From: Akkermansia muciniphila | Lineage (GTDB): Bacteria > Verrucomicrobiota > Verrucomicrobiia > Verrucomicrobiales > Akkermansiaceae | Assembly: GCA_945901795.1 (NCBI GenBank) | Contig: CAMDLP010000001.1 | Location: 62,001 to 126,000, forward strand | Reading direction: 5' to 3' | DNA length: 64,000 nucleotides | Part shown: positions 1 to 10,042 of the stretch, one piece after another | Position numbering within the stretch: the first letter of the stretch is position 1 | How the letters are laid out: each line of letters starts with the position of its first letter | Program-made: the position numbers and the translations under genes | The notes under the pieces: model-generated | What the model was told of the DNA's origin: nothing | The model's input: the letters and a program-made list of their open reading frames with translations, nothing else | The model's database searches: none

Positions 1-2
1 AA

Positions 3-668
<666 letters not shown>

Positions 669-682
669 TCCCACCAACTGGA

Positions 683-702
683 GCGCGGACGTCAGTCCGC
701 GC
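683..702. terminator. Perfect 8-bp hairpin after tyrS
   Basis: The arms gcgcggac and gtccgcgc are perfectly complementary around the loop gtca. It lies 15 bases after the tyrS stop and is followed by a short T-rich run (ccgttttgg). It may be a terminator, or a member of the small GC-rich hairpin family seen elsewhere in this window (four-base loops at 18085, 37512 and 41718). Confidence 0.5.
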
Positions 703-711
703 GATTCCGTT

Positions 712-1210
712 TTGGAAAACCCAGCCCTTTTTCTAACTTACAAGTATTCCAAAAAATGGGTTGATAGTATTATCGATTCATCCGGCTTCAAGCTTCGCGA
801 AGGACATGAGAATCCGTCGGCGATGGTGGGGAACAACTTCACCGTGATAGCCGACAATGTGAAGCTGGTAGCGTTCAAGCTCCCCGCGGAAATCATCGCT
901 AAGATGCAAGGCGACCAACCGTTGGCGCTGACAACTGCGGAGGCGGAGAGGATTCCGGCCGAGATGAAAGAGAAGGTGAAGCTCTCGGGCGAGTGTAATT
1001 CCTTTCGTTGGAGACATCGTGGGCATGGGCACCGGGATTGCGTCATTGATCATGGCAACCTTCATCTCAGTGGTGGTGATCTCCGTAGCCTGGTTCGCAG
1101 TCCGCCCATTCATTTCCATTGCAATCATCGCCGCTGCGATTGGATCCGTCATCTTCGGCAAGCGCGTGGGAGCGAAGAAAGCATCGGCTGCGGCACTTGC
1201 TTCGACATGA
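712..1210 (+). pseudogene. Decayed membrane protein resembling the TMEM43/DUF1625 C-terminus
   Basis: Two overlapping reading frames together look like one broken gene. The first frame (from a TTG at 712) encodes a soluble segment ending near KVKLSGE. The second frame, listed in the track from 1019 but open earlier, reads VIPFVGDIVGMGTGIASL and then two strongly hydrophobic segments. A short soluble region, then a 'PF-G-VG-GTG' turn and paired membrane helices, is how TMEM43-family proteins end. The family N-terminus is missing and the two parts are one frame apart around 990-1015. I infer a truncated, frameshifted remnant. The family assignment comes from remembered motif resemblance only. 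Confidence 0.5.
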
Positions 1211-1291
1211 TGGCTTTGGGGCGGCAATCATTAAGGTCGAGCATCACGGATGCCAGCGCAGCCGTTTGGGAATGACATAGAAATTAGCCTG

Positions 1292-2248
1292 CTAGAGATT
1301 GCGCCATCGGATCGTGAATGACTCAGGCACGCCGCAGGCGGCTCCCAAGAGGCTTCCTGTCACCGCGCCGCGATGACAATTGTCACCACCGACCATAGTA
1401 TTCGCGGTGATGCCCGCCTCGAAGTCATCGTGATATTTCCAGGTCAAATAGAGTGCCGCGGGCATGGCCTCCGCGATATAGCAGGCAGAACTGTAGCGCG
1501 TGCCGACCACGTTTCCGTCGGATTCATCGCGCCAGGATTCCGCCTTTGTCCCAGAAATCCAGTCGCCGCCCTCACGCCGGATGGCATCCCGCAGCGGTCC
1601 GCCCTCGGCCACGGCCCATAACAGCCGCACCAGCACGTCCGCCGCCCTCAATACGTTAGCATGGGCATGAGTCAGGCCAACATGTTCTTTCACGATCCGC
1701 CGCAATTCCTCGCGCGGGGTCCCTTCGAGTGCGGCAACCAACGCCGGCACCGTCGCGAGCCCGCCGATGTGCTCGTCGCTGATCCCACATTTCCGCGGTG
1801 CCTTGCCTTGCGCATAGCGGGTGAAAAACGCGCGGTGGTATTCCTCCACATAGGTGTCCCGGTGCCAGCCTGGCTCCAGCATCCGGGCGATGTAGCGGTC
1901 CAGCCAAGCGTCGGCATCATAGCCACCGGTTTCCTTCACGAGGGTAAAAAGCTCGGTGGCGAGTTTGAAATTCAGCGTGTTCTCTCCGGCCTTGAGGAAC
2001 TGGTGATAATGGACATCCCGTTGCCCCCAGTATTGGGCCTGCTCCCGCAGGATATCGCCGCGCCCGCTGACCGGCTGATAGGAAGAGCGCCACAGGATGC
2101 TACCCGGGTGCGGGTTCTTGGGCGCCATAAAATGATCCACCGTCCCGTAGTCCCGGCACAAGGCCGCGCGATCATAATACCAGTGCACCGGCATCGCGAG
2201 CGCATCCGCCGCCAGCGATCCTTCATAAGCCGCCATCCATGGGTTCAT
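1292..2248 (-). CDS. ADP-ribosylglycohydrolase family protein
   Basis: A 318-residue protein of the ADP-ribosyl-glycohydrolase superfamily, which removes ADP-ribose from modified proteins, nucleic acids or small molecules using a di-metal centre. The N-terminus YEGSLAADALAMPVHWYYD matches the family's opening helix, and the C-terminal GGDNCHRGAVTGSLLGAACG carries the metal-binding Asp and the Gly-rich helix typical of DraG-like enzymes. There is no signal peptide, so it is probably cytoplasmic. It stands alone, with decayed sequence on both sides, so neighbours give no clue to the substrate. The ATG start at 2248 is the first in frame and the length is normal. Confidence 0.85.
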   Translation of the reverse strand: MNPWMAAYEGSLAADALAMPVHWYYDRAALCRDYGTVDHFMAPKNPHPGSILWRSSYQPVSGRGDILREQAQYWGQRDVHYHQFLKAGENTLNFKLATELFTLVKETGGYDADAWLDRYIARMLEPGWHRDTYVEEYHRAFFTRYAQGKAPRKCGISDEHIGGLATVPALVAALEGTPREELRRIVKEHVGLTHAHANVLRAADVLVRLLWAVAEGGPLRDAIRREGGDWISGTKAESWRDESDGNVVGTRYSSACYIAEAMPAALYLTWKYHDDFEAGITANTMVGGDNCHRGAVTGSLLGAACGVPESFTIRWRNL

Positions 2249-2321
2249 GCGGTATGCCTATGCTTGGATTCCATCTGCGCAAGCGGTTCCCGGCAGCGCG
2301 ATGCTTCAAGCGAAACGTGGT

Positions 2322-2546
2322 TCATTTGAAATCCACTTTTTTCTCCGGGGAGTGAATGATCTCCTTGATCTCCTTTGGCATTATTTGCTCCGCCATCTTC
2401 AAACCCATCAGCTCCATCTCCTTCGCCTGCTTTTGGTAATCCTCGAAGGCCGCCTGCTGCAAGGCATTGAGAATCTTGGCGGTTTCACCGTGGAGGGCTT
2501 GCTGCTTGTTCCGGCGCGGGCACCGGGTGACTGATGGAGAAGGCAC
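2322..2546 (-). CDS. Small hypothetical protein, possibly a gene end
   Basis: A 74-residue ORF whose last 55 residues look coding: a charged helical stretch with regular K/E spacing (NALQQAAFEDYQKQAKEMEL and onward). The first 15 residues look random, which suggests that the upstream part of a longer gene has been lost. No family recognised. It sits in a 700-base stretch with two other gene fragments, so it could itself be a remnant. Confidence 0.3.
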   Translation of the reverse strand: MPSPSVTRCPRRNKQQALHGETAKILNALQQAAFEDYQKQAKEMELMGLKMAEQIMPKEIKEIIHSPEKKVDFK

Positions 2547-2582
2547 AAGGAATGGGCAGCGCGGACTCAGACACTACCCGGC

Positions 2583-2687
2583 TTGGAAAAGCTCAAACGC
2601 ACGTTGCAACTCGGATGGAACCGGAAAGTCGCCGTGCGCAGGCCTGATGTGGCGAAGCTGGTGAAAGCGCTTGGAGGGATGAAGTAG
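2583..2687 (+). pseudogene. Short coding-like fragment, C-terminal end
   Basis: This frame is not in the ORF track. It reads LEKLKRTLQLGWNRKVAV, then RPDVAKLVKALGGMK and a stop. The composition is protein-like and basic, but no family is recognised. No start codon with plausible upstream coding is visible, so it is listed as a possible gene remnant only. Confidence 0.25.
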
Positions 2688-2735
2688 CACAGGGGGGCTT
2701 TTCATGGTCCTTGTCATCGCACGATTTCATGAGCG

Positions 2736-2810
2736 TTGTTCGAGGTCGCCAAGGAAATCGCGGACCGACTCGGGCGGATCTTTCTGCGCGATGAAAACGG
2801 CCGGCGGCCA
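2736..2810 (+). pseudogene. Fragment resembling a GH63/MGH1-like glucosidase
   Basis: A 25-codon open stretch reads LFEVAKEIADRLGRIFLRD and ends NGRRP. This closely resembles a conserved segment near the end of GH63-type (MGH1-like) glucosidases, where it normally continues into the catalytic 'YFHGD' region. Here the resemblance stops abruptly after RRP and no flanking domain is present. I infer a leftover of a deleted gene; the assignment is from memory of the family motif. Confidence 0.35.
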
Positions 2811-2957
2811 GACCGTGACTTGACTGCCGGAAACCCACCCTGCCGAAAAATCCTGCTCGCCCCGCTCGTGAGGATGTTGCTAGCGTCAGCCCGTGGCGGG
2901 AGATGACCTCGCACAACACTGCGGCACCCGAGCCAAATTTCACGAATCCCGATTCCA

Positions 2958-4313
2958 ATGCGCCCGATTTTCATCCTGCCCAGCGTGGTTCTCATCAGCT
3001 CCTGCGTCCTCGGCCCGGAGCCCGGCTCGCCGGAAACCGCGCTGCCGTCCTCGATCCGCGGCGACGTCGCGCCGCACGGCATTTCCTTCGGCGACAAGGC
3101 GTGGCGCAAGGTTTTCACCGACTCCACGTTGAGCACCCTGATCGCCCGCGCCCTTCAGAACAACCCGGACCTCGTCGCCGCCACTTACCGCATCGAAGCC
3201 GCCCGCGCCCAGGCGGAAATCTCCCGCGCCGCTTGGTTTCCACGGCTGGTTGGCAGTGCCGACGCCGCCACCAACTACGCTTCTAGCAACGCCGGCGAAT
3301 CTTACGGCCTAACTGGCTTCCTCAGTTGGGAAGCCGATCTCTGGGGCGGCATCCGTCGCAATAACCAGGCCGCCCGCGCTAACTTATTGGCCACCGAATA
3401 CCAGCGCGACGGCGTCCAGACCTTGCTCGTCGCCGCTGTCGCCAGCGCCTACATCGACCTAAAAAACCTCGATGAACGCCTCGCGATTTCCCGCCGCACC
3501 GTGGAAAGCCGCAAGGGCTCGCTCGAGCTCGTCACCGCCCGCAGGAACGGCGGCATCAGCTCGGATCTGGAAGTCGGCCAAGCCGAGGCATTGCTCTCGC
3601 AGGCACAGATCACCATCCCGACCACCGAGCAGGCCATCGCCGCCAAGGAGAATGAAATCCGCGCTCTGCTAGGCGAATACCCCGGCGGGATCACCCGCGG
3701 CGGCAGCCTCGACAGCTTGGATTCCGCGCTCAGCATCCGCGGCGGACTGCCCTCCTCGCTGATGGAACGTCGCCCGGACATCGCCGCCGCCAACCAGAGT
3801 TTCCAAGCCGCCACCGCGCAGATCGGAGTCGCCGAAGCCCTCCGTTTTCCCAGCCTCTCGCTCACCGGCCAAGGCGGTTTCATCAGCAGCGATCTGAGCA
3901 ACTTGCTCGAAAAAAGCTCTGGCGCCTATTCCATCGGGCCGCAGCTCGCCGGCCCGATCTTCGACGCCGGTGCCCGCAAATCCCGCGTGAAAATCGCGCA
4001 AGCCCGCGCCAAGGAATCGCTCGCCGACTATCAAAAAGCCGCCCAGCTGGCCTTCCAGGAAGCCGCCGACTCGCTGAACGCCTACCAGAAAACTGGCGAG
4101 ATCATCGCCGAGAGAACCAAGCTGGTCACCTCGCAGAAAAGTGTTTCCACCATCGCCCTCGACCGCTTCCAAGGCGGCGCCTCCAGCTATCTGGAAGTGC
4201 TCGACGCCGAGCGCGAGCTCTTCACCGCCGAGCTCGATCTAGCAGACTCCCGCAGCAACCGCTTGCGGGCCGTCGTCCAAGCCTACCGCGCCCTCGGCGG
4301 CGGTTGGAAATGA
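2958..4313 (+). CDS. Outer membrane efflux lipoprotein (TolC/NodT family)
   Basis: A 451-residue outer-membrane factor that would form the exit duct of a tripartite RND or ABC efflux system. The N-terminus is a lipoprotein signal with lipobox-like LISSC (Cys about residue 16). Two OEP repeats follow, with the NodT-type motifs NNPDLVAATYRIEAARAQ in the first half and SLMERRPDIAAANQSFQAA at the start of the second, and a long alpha-helical hairpin of A/Q-rich sequence. The length is normal for the family. No inner-membrane pump or periplasmic adaptor lies nearby, so it is an orphan that must pair with a system elsewhere. It converges on leuA with a 4-base gap. Confidence 0.93.
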   Translation: MRPIFILPSVVLISSCVLGPEPGSPETALPSSIRGDVAPHGISFGDKAWRKVFTDSTLSTLIARALQNNPDLVAATYRIEAARAQAEISRAAWFPRLVGSADAATNYASSNAGESYGLTGFLSWEADLWGGIRRNNQAARANLLATEYQRDGVQTLLVAAVASAYIDLKNLDERLAISRRTVESRKGSLELVTARRNGGISSDLEVGQAEALLSQAQITIPTTEQAIAAKENEIRALLGEYPGGITRGGSLDSLDSALSIRGGLPSSLMERRPDIAAANQSFQAATAQIGVAEALRFPSLSLTGQGGFISSDLSNLLEKSSGAYSIGPQLAGPIFDAGARKSRVKIAQARAKESLADYQKAAQLAFQEAADSLNAYQKTGEIIAERTKLVTSQKSVSTIALDRFQGGASSYLEVLDAERELFTAELDLADSRSNRLRAVVQAYRALGGGWK

Positions 4314-4317
4314 CCGT

Positions 4318-6000
4318 CTAACGCAGCAGGTTCCAAGCGGAGACCAGTGCCTTGAGTCCGGCCATTTCGATCGATGAATCGACCCCGGCACCCCACAGCA
4401 GGCGGCCGTCGTCGTGCTGGACTTGGACGTAAGCCGCGGCGCTCGCATCCGAGCCGCCGCGCACCGCGTGCGAGCGGTAATCGGTGACTTTGAAATCCTT
4501 CAAACCGGCACCTTCGAGAGCGTGGACGAAGGCGTTGATCGGGCCGTTGCCGAAGCCTTCGATGGCCCTTTTTTCGCCGTCGATGAGGATGCTCGCCTTG
4601 CACTGGACCAGTCCGCGCTCGCCGGTCTGGTGAATGAGCTCGTATTCGATGAGATCCATCGGCGTGGAGATGTTCACGAACTCCTCGAAGAACGTCTCGC
4701 GGATTTCATCGGTCGAAAGCTCGCGGCCGTGCTCGTCGGCGAGATCATAAATGCGCTTGCCGACTAGCGGGTGCATCGACTTCGGCAGATCGAAGCCGTG
4801 CTCGCGGTCGAGCACGTAGGCGACGCCGCCTTTTCCCGACTGGGAATTGATCCGGATGATCGCCTCATACGAGCGGCCGATGTCCTGCGGATCGATGGTG
4901 AGATACGGCACGCCCCACGGAATGTTAGGATCACCGGCGAGTTCCTTGGTGCGGCGGTCGAGGCCCTTTTTAATCGCGTCTTGGTGCGAGCCGGAGAAGG
5001 CGGTGAAAACGAGCTCGCCGGCGTACGGCTGGCGCTCGGGCACGTTCAGGCGCGTCACCCGTTCGTAAACCGTGCGGATCGATTGCAGGTCGGAGAAATC
5101 CAATCCGGTGGCGATACCGTGGCTGTTTAAATTCAGCGCGACGGTGACGATGTCGAGATTTCCGGTCCGCTCGCCATTGCCGAAAAGAGTGCCTTCCACC
5201 CGGTCAGCGCCCGCCATCAGGCCGAGCTCGGTGGCCGCGACGCCGGTGCCGCGGTCATTGTGGGTGTGCAGCGAAACGATCACGGAATCACGCTTCGCCA
5301 AATTTCGGCACATCCATTCGATCATGTCGGCGTGGATGTTAGGCGTGGTCCACTGGACGGTGTCCGGCAGGTTAATGATCATTTTTTTCTCCGGCGTCGG
5401 TTGCCAGACGTCGATCACCGCGTTGCAACACTCGAGGGCGAAATCCAGCTCGGTGTCGGAAAACGACTCGGGCGAATATTGCAAAACCACCTCGGTGCGC
5501 GGGATGGTCGGCACGAGTTTTTTCACCAACTCCGCGCCATCCACGGCGATTTGCTTGATGGACTCGCGCGACGCGTCGCCGAAAGTCACCCGGCGCTGGA
5601 GCGGCGAGGTGGAGTTGTAAATGTGGACGATCGCCCGCTTCGCGCCGTCGATGGCTTCGAAAGTCCGGCGGATCAGCGCCTCGCGGGTTTGCACCAGCAC
5701 CTGGATCGTGACGTCTTCCGGGATGCGGTTTTCATCGATCAGGCGGCGTAGAAAATTGAATTCCGTGTCTGCGGCGGACGGGAAACCGACCTCAATTTGT
5801 TTGAAACCGACCCGCACTAGCAGGTCGAAGAAATCGAGTTTTTCCTCGATGGACATCGGCTGCGGCAGCGCTTGGTTGCCGTCGCGGAGATCGACGGAAC
5901 ACCACTCGGGCGCGTGCGTCAGCGTCTGGTCCGGCCAGGTGCGGTCGGGCAGGGAAACGGCCGGGAAGGGCCGGTATTTCGAGAGCGAAGTCGGATGCAT
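4318..6000 (-). CDS. leuA: 2-isopropylmalate synthase
   Basis: It catalyses the first committed step of leucine synthesis, condensing acetyl-CoA with 2-oxoisovalerate. At 560 residues it is the long (actinobacterial/fungal-like, LeuA2) form. Visible are the TIM-barrel opening WCSVDLRDGNQALPQPM with the metal Asp and substrate Arg, the metal-binding HTHNDRG segment (about residue 245), the signature GNGERTGN, and a C-terminal LeuA allosteric domain ending with GSDASAAAYVQV. That regulatory domain implies leucine feedback control. No other leu genes are adjacent. The ATG at 6000 gives the expected N-terminal extension MHPTSLSKYRPF. Confidence 0.96.
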   Translation of the reverse strand: MHPTSLSKYRPFPAVSLPDRTWPDQTLTHAPEWCSVDLRDGNQALPQPMSIEEKLDFFDLLVRVGFKQIEVGFPSAADTEFNFLRRLIDENRIPEDVTIQVLVQTREALIRRTFEAIDGAKRAIVHIYNSTSPLQRRVTFGDASRESIKQIAVDGAELVKKLVPTIPRTEVVLQYSPESFSDTELDFALECCNAVIDVWQPTPEKKMIINLPDTVQWTTPNIHADMIEWMCRNLAKRDSVIVSLHTHNDRGTGVAATELGLMAGADRVEGTLFGNGERTGNLDIVTVALNLNSHGIATGLDFSDLQSIRTVYERVTRLNVPERQPYAGELVFTAFSGSHQDAIKKGLDRRTKELAGDPNIPWGVPYLTIDPQDIGRSYEAIIRINSQSGKGGVAYVLDREHGFDLPKSMHPLVGKRIYDLADEHGRELSTDEIRETFFEEFVNISTPMDLIEYELIHQTGERGLVQCKASILIDGEKRAIEGFGNGPINAFVHALEGAGLKDFKVTDYRSHAVRGGSDASAAAYVQVQHDDGRLLWGAGVDSSIEMAGLKALVSAWNLLR

Positions 6001-6098
6001 TTTTGGAGAAATAGGAAATTCGGCCCCGCGAGGAAGTCGTCAACTGGGCCAGAATGTAGCGCTAGAAATGGATTTGTCGCAAGCGGACTCTGCGCCCT

Positions 6099-6872
6099 TT
6101 ATCGCGTCACGCCGCGCTCGGATTTCTCGATGAAATCGATTAAATGCGCGACCTGCGGCGTGTCCGCAGCGTGGGTCGCCTTGAGCGAGCTGAGCGAGGT
6201 CGCGAGATTGCCGTCCTTTTTCAAAAACAGCTTTTTGTAGGCGGACTTGAGCGCCTTGATGTCGTCCTCGGAGAAGCCCCGGCGTTGCAGTCCGATGGCG
6301 TTGAGGCCGCGCGTGCCCGCCGGATTTCCGTCCACGATCATGAACGGCGGCACGTCCTGCGTGATCTTCGATAAGCCTCCAATGATCGAGTGCCTGCCGA
6401 TCCGGCAGAACTGATGCACCGCCGCAAAGCCGGAGACGATCGCGTGATCCTCGACCGTGATGTGGCCGGCGAGGCCGACGGAATTCGAGAGAATAATGTG
6501 GTCGCCGAGCTGGCAATCGTGCGCCACGTGCGAGTAGCAGAGCAGCAAGTTGTGCGAGCCGATCCGCGTCGGCAGGCTCTCGTGGGTGCCGCGGTGGACG
6601 GTGCAGTTTTCCCGGAACACGTTGTGATCGCCGACTTCCAGATAGGTCGGGTCGCCCACATATTTCAAATCCTGGGTCTTACCGCCGATCACGGCGAAGG
6701 GGAAAAACTCATTCGCGCGCCCGAATTTCGAATGCCCTTCGAGGACGACGTGCGAGTGCAGCACGCAATCATCGCCGAGCTCGACGTTCGCGCCGACGAT
6801 GCAATACGGCCCGATGCGGACATTCCGCCCCAGCGAGGCGAGCGGTGAAACGATGGCGGTTGGGTGGATCAC
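6099..6872 (-). CDS. lpxA: Acyl-ACP--UDP-N-acetylglucosamine O-acyltransferase
   Basis: First enzyme of lipid A synthesis; it transfers a 3-hydroxyacyl chain from acyl carrier protein to UDP-GlcNAc in the cytosol. Left-handed beta-helix hexapeptide repeats run through the N-terminal two thirds (IHPTAIV, NVRIGPYCIV, NVELGDDCVL), with the catalytic-His region HRGTHES and a C-terminal helical domain (GLQRRGFSEDDIKALKSAYK). I chose the GTG at 6872 because the family begins with IHPTAIV; the ATG at 6932 would add 20 unconserved residues. Its presence argues for a lipopolysaccharide outer membrane. No other lpx genes are beside it, unlike the usual lpxD-fabZ-lpxA cluster. Confidence 0.93.
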   Translation of the reverse strand: MIHPTAIVSPLASLGRNVRIGPYCIVGANVELGDDCVLHSHVVLEGHSKFGRANEFFPFAVIGGKTQDLKYVGDPTYLEVGDHNVFRENCTVHRGTHESLPTRIGSHNLLLCYSHVAHDCQLGDHIILSNSVGLAGHITVEDHAIVSGFAAVHQFCRIGRHSIIGGLSKITQDVPPFMIVDGNPAGTRGLNAIGLQRRGFSEDDIKALKSAYKKLFLKKDGNLATSLSSLKATHAADTPQVAHLIDFIEKSERGVTR

Positions 6873-6932
6873 GCCGAAATGTCTGCGAATGAGGGCCAGA
6901 ATGACGAGGTTTTTTTCTCCGGCCGGTTTCAT

Positions 6933-7228
6933 CTTTGGAAAATCCCCGCTGCGGGTGGATTCTATTCGACCGGATCAAGCTCAAGTATCTCTATCCAACA
7001 ATTTGAAACCGCCCCCAGCAACAATCAGGTTCGCCAAGCCTTTGCCTTCCCCTTGGAATACATCGGAATTCCCTGTGGGAAACTCCAAAGTAAGCGAACC
7101 GCTCACTGCGGTTTGTGAAACGGGATCCAACAAAAACGCATATTTAAATTTCGCGCTCCAATTGAGGATTACCTCCCTTCCGAGATTTAGTATCAGGGCT
7201 TGGCGGATGCAATCCACCGCCACGGACC
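6933..7228. other. AT-richer gap between lpxA and the fucosidase
   Basis: About 300 bases of clearly lower GC than the flanks (for example gcatatttaaatttcg). The only ORF is an 83-codon minus-strand frame (6981-7232) whose GTG overlaps the stop of the fucosidase gene as GTGA. It could be a coupled small gene, but no family is recognised, so I do not call it. No terminator hairpin was recognised. Confidence 0.3.
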
Positions 7229-9685
7229 TCACTTCAACTGGATCGTGAGTGTGATTTTCTTGCCTGCGGGAAGAGTGAGCTTGCGCTCGCTGGCGATTGC
7301 GCCAGCGGCGACGGTGACACCTTCGACCTTGATCTCGCGGATTTCGCGGGGCAGGACGAGGGCGATTTCCTGGTGGCGTGCGGAGGTCATCTCCGCTTCT
7401 ACCTGATTCTTGTCCCAGTGCAGGCGGTTGATGGTGATCGCGCCGCGGCAGAGGATGCCTTCGATGGTGCCTTTGGACCAGGCTTGCGGCAGCGCGGGTA
7501 GCAGGCGGACTTTTCCGGGAAAGGAATCGGCGAGCGCCTTGATGATGATGGACGGCTGGCCGCCGCTGATGTCCATGTTGAACAAGGCGCGGCGGTTGTG
7601 CATGGAGGCGAGGTTGTTGAGCCAGAAACCGTTGACCAGATGCTTGAGACAGTGGTGAACGATCTCGCCGTGGCCGAGGCTGGCGGAGACCTGGCCGAGC
7701 TGGACGATGCCGAAGGACATGAAGCCGCGTTTGTTGTCTTTCCAGTAGCGTTCGAGCTTGTCCTCGACGCTCTTGATGAACGCGCTGCGGAGTTGCGGGC
7801 TGTTGGCGATCTCGTCAGGAAGGCCGTCGTAAAGCGGATAGAGCTGCGACGAGTGGCGGTGGGCGTCGTTGTTGCCGAGCTTGGGCGTGAGCCATTCCTT
7901 GATGATACCGTTTTCCGCGATGGCGTAGTCCGGCATCTTGGAAAGCATTTTCTCCCAGACGGGGATCTTGTCGGCGTTCTTGCCGAGCTTGCGCGAGGCG
8001 GTGATGGTGTTTACTAACAAATCTTTGGCGGCGGCCACGTCCATGGTGGCGTTGAAGGTCGCCTGCGAGTCGGAGCCGGCGGGCCAGTTCTCGGGCGACT
8101 GCGCGGGCGAGAGGATATATTTCCCGTCCGGTCCTTCATAGACGAAGTCCTCGAAGAATAGCGCGACTTTTTCCATGTACGGCAGTGCGCGCTCGGCGAG
8201 GAATTTCTCGTCGCCGGTGTAGAGGTAGTAGTCATAGAAGTAATGTGCGGCCCACGGTGCTCCGGCCACCCACATGCCGCCGGCGAAACTATCAACGAGC
8301 GCGTTGTTATAGCCGTGAGTGGAGGTGCGCGAGGGCAGCACGACGCCGCGGCAGCCGAAGAGGTGCTTGGCGTTGAGTTCCATGTCGGGAACGAGGGATT
8401 CGATGTAGCTGATATATGGCAACAACAGCTCCGGCGTGCTGGCCATGCAGTTCGCGGCGATGGCGGACGGGACGTTGCCGTTGTGCGTGTAGTCGCTGGC
8501 CCAGCCGGGGACGTAGGTGCCGCCCCACACGCCCTGCAGGTTCGGCGGCAGTTCGCCGGTGGCGCAGATAATGTTATAACGGCCGGCGTCGAATTGTTTC
8601 TCCAGCCACGCGAGGTTGATTTTTTCAAAGGTGTTCTCCTCCATCAACTGCTCGGTGGGTTTCTGGTGGTCGGCACCGCCGCCGAGGTCGAGCTTCATGC
8701 GGTTGAAGAGTCCGCCGTGGATGGCGGCGTGGGATTTCAACAGCGCGGCGTAGTCGGTGGAAACAGCGGCAAGTTTCGTTTTGAGCGCGTCTTGTTCGGA
8801 TTTCCCGGCATCCATCAGCAAACGGATGTCCACGAAGATCAGGGCCCTGTCGGCATTCTTGATGGCGAGCGTGCCGTCGGCGGATGGCTCGGTGGAGCCG
8901 CCGGTGGTCACCACGCGGGCGCGGCCTTCGAGCGCCTTGATGCTGCGCGGATAGGATTTGAGGAAACGCGTGCTGAAGGTGAGCGAACCGGAGTCCGCGC
9001 CGCTTTTGATGTCGCCGAAGTGCTCCTCGAACATCTCGTCGGATTTTTTGGCGATGTCGCTGTCGTCGTTGAACTCATCGCTCGGTTCGCGGATATCGAG
9101 TTTCAGTTTGCAGGAAAGCGATCCGGGTTTCGGGCCGGTGAGCTGGATCACCGCCACGCCGTCCTTGCGGGAAACGAACATCCGGCGCTCGAAGGCTCCG
9201 CGGTCATCGGACCAGTGGACGACCGCCTCGCCGGTTTGGAAATCCACGGAACGCGCGTAATCGCGCACCTCGCCTTGGGACTCGCTGTCGATCGTTAGAT
9301 CGAAGGCCGGGACGTAAAAGTCCGGATACATGAAGCTCTTCTGGCCGGAGAGTTCGAACTGCAGCACCTCGGCTTCTTTATATTTTCCCTCCTCGATCAG
9401 CTTGCGGATTTCCGGCAGGTGGGCGGACTGGTCCTTCGGCACGAAGGGAGCGCCCATCGGCATGAACAAACGCTCGTGGTTGAAAATGATCCGCTCGTCG
9501 AGCGGGCGGCTGAGCGCGTTGATGGCGAGGGTGCCGTTCGCGGTAATGAGCCCCTCCTCCCAGTTTTTGGCGGGCTTGATGCTGACAAAACCACGTTCGG
9601 GGACGGGCAGGGGAAGGGCGAGGCTGTTCATGATGGTAAGTAAGCTGCCTCCGGTGGCGGAGCGGATGAAAGAGTGATTGGACAT
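7229..9685 (-). CDS. GH95-family glycoside hydrolase (alpha-L-fucosidase type)
   Basis: An 818-residue protein with the GH95 layout: an N-terminal beta-sandwich (about residues 30-290), a linker, an (alpha/alpha)6 barrel and a C-terminal beta domain. Barrel motifs typical of the family include NGNVPSAIAANCMAS, the GAPWAAHYFYDYYLYTGDE helix and SPAQSPEN. Members release alpha-1,2-linked L-fucose or L-galactose by inversion. No convincing signal peptide is visible at the ATG used here. A TATAAT box lies only four bases before that ATG (9690-9695), which would give a nearly leaderless transcript; an internal ATG at 9631 is an alternative start. It is divergent from the sugar-oxidation genes that follow, which fits supply of L-fucose to them. 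Confidence 0.9.
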   Translation of the reverse strand: MSNHSFIRSATGGSLLTIMNSLALPLPVPERGFVSIKPAKNWEEGLITANGTLAINALSRPLDERIIFNHERLFMPMGAPFVPKDQSAHLPEIRKLIEEGKYKEAEVLQFELSGQKSFMYPDFYVPAFDLTIDSESQGEVRDYARSVDFQTGEAVVHWSDDRGAFERRMFVSRKDGVAVIQLTGPKPGSLSCKLKLDIREPSDEFNDDSDIAKKSDEMFEEHFGDIKSGADSGSLTFSTRFLKSYPRSIKALEGRARVVTTGGSTEPSADGTLAIKNADRALIFVDIRLLMDAGKSEQDALKTKLAAVSTDYAALLKSHAAIHGGLFNRMKLDLGGGADHQKPTEQLMEENTFEKINLAWLEKQFDAGRYNIICATGELPPNLQGVWGGTYVPGWASDYTHNGNVPSAIAANCMASTPELLLPYISYIESLVPDMELNAKHLFGCRGVVLPSRTSTHGYNNALVDSFAGGMWVAGAPWAAHYFYDYYLYTGDEKFLAERALPYMEKVALFFEDFVYEGPDGKYILSPAQSPENWPAGSDSQATFNATMDVAAAKDLLVNTITASRKLGKNADKIPVWEKMLSKMPDYAIAENGIIKEWLTPKLGNNDAHRHSSQLYPLYDGLPDEIANSPQLRSAFIKSVEDKLERYWKDNKRGFMSFGIVQLGQVSASLGHGEIVHHCLKHLVNGFWLNNLASMHNRRALFNMDISGGQPSIIIKALADSFPGKVRLLPALPQAWSKGTIEGILCRGAITINRLHWDKNQVEAEMTSARHQEIALVLPREIREIKVEGVTVAAGAIASERKLTLPAGKKITLTIQLK

Positions 9686-10042
9686 GGCGATTATAAGGCG
9701 GCGGAAGGGCTTGGGACGGGAGATCGGGGATCCGGGCCAACCCAGGCGAACTCAGCGCGATGGGTGAAATTGAACCTGCGAAAGCCAGAGGTGGATATAC
9801 CTTTTTGCGGAAAAATGGTTCATTTCGCGAATTGCCAGTTGGCGGGTGTTGTTTTGGAACCTCCCCGCTACGAGATCCCGGCGTCCGTTTTTTCGGCGCA
9901 ATGATTTTTTCCATGTCCCCGCCGAAGAAACACAAACCCGTCCCGTTGGCACCGGGGAGCCGCAAAATGACAGTTGATCAACCGCGCCTCCTGCCATAGA
10001 ACCCGCGGCTTGAGCAGCGAAACCAACACGACCAGCGACTCC
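9686..10042. other. Divergent intergenic region of the sugar locus
   Basis: About 350 bases between the fucosidase and the dehydrogenase genes, which point away from each other. It should hold both promoters. The only promoter-like element I can point to is TATAAT facing the fucosidase at 9690-9695. The small ORFs in the track here look random, and no regulator gene is present. Confidence 0.4.

Noticed and set aside
8243-9298. A 351-codon plus-strand ORF opposite the fucosidase gene
   Set aside because: It runs antisense to a well-supported GH95 protein and shows only G/V/E-rich shadow sequence.
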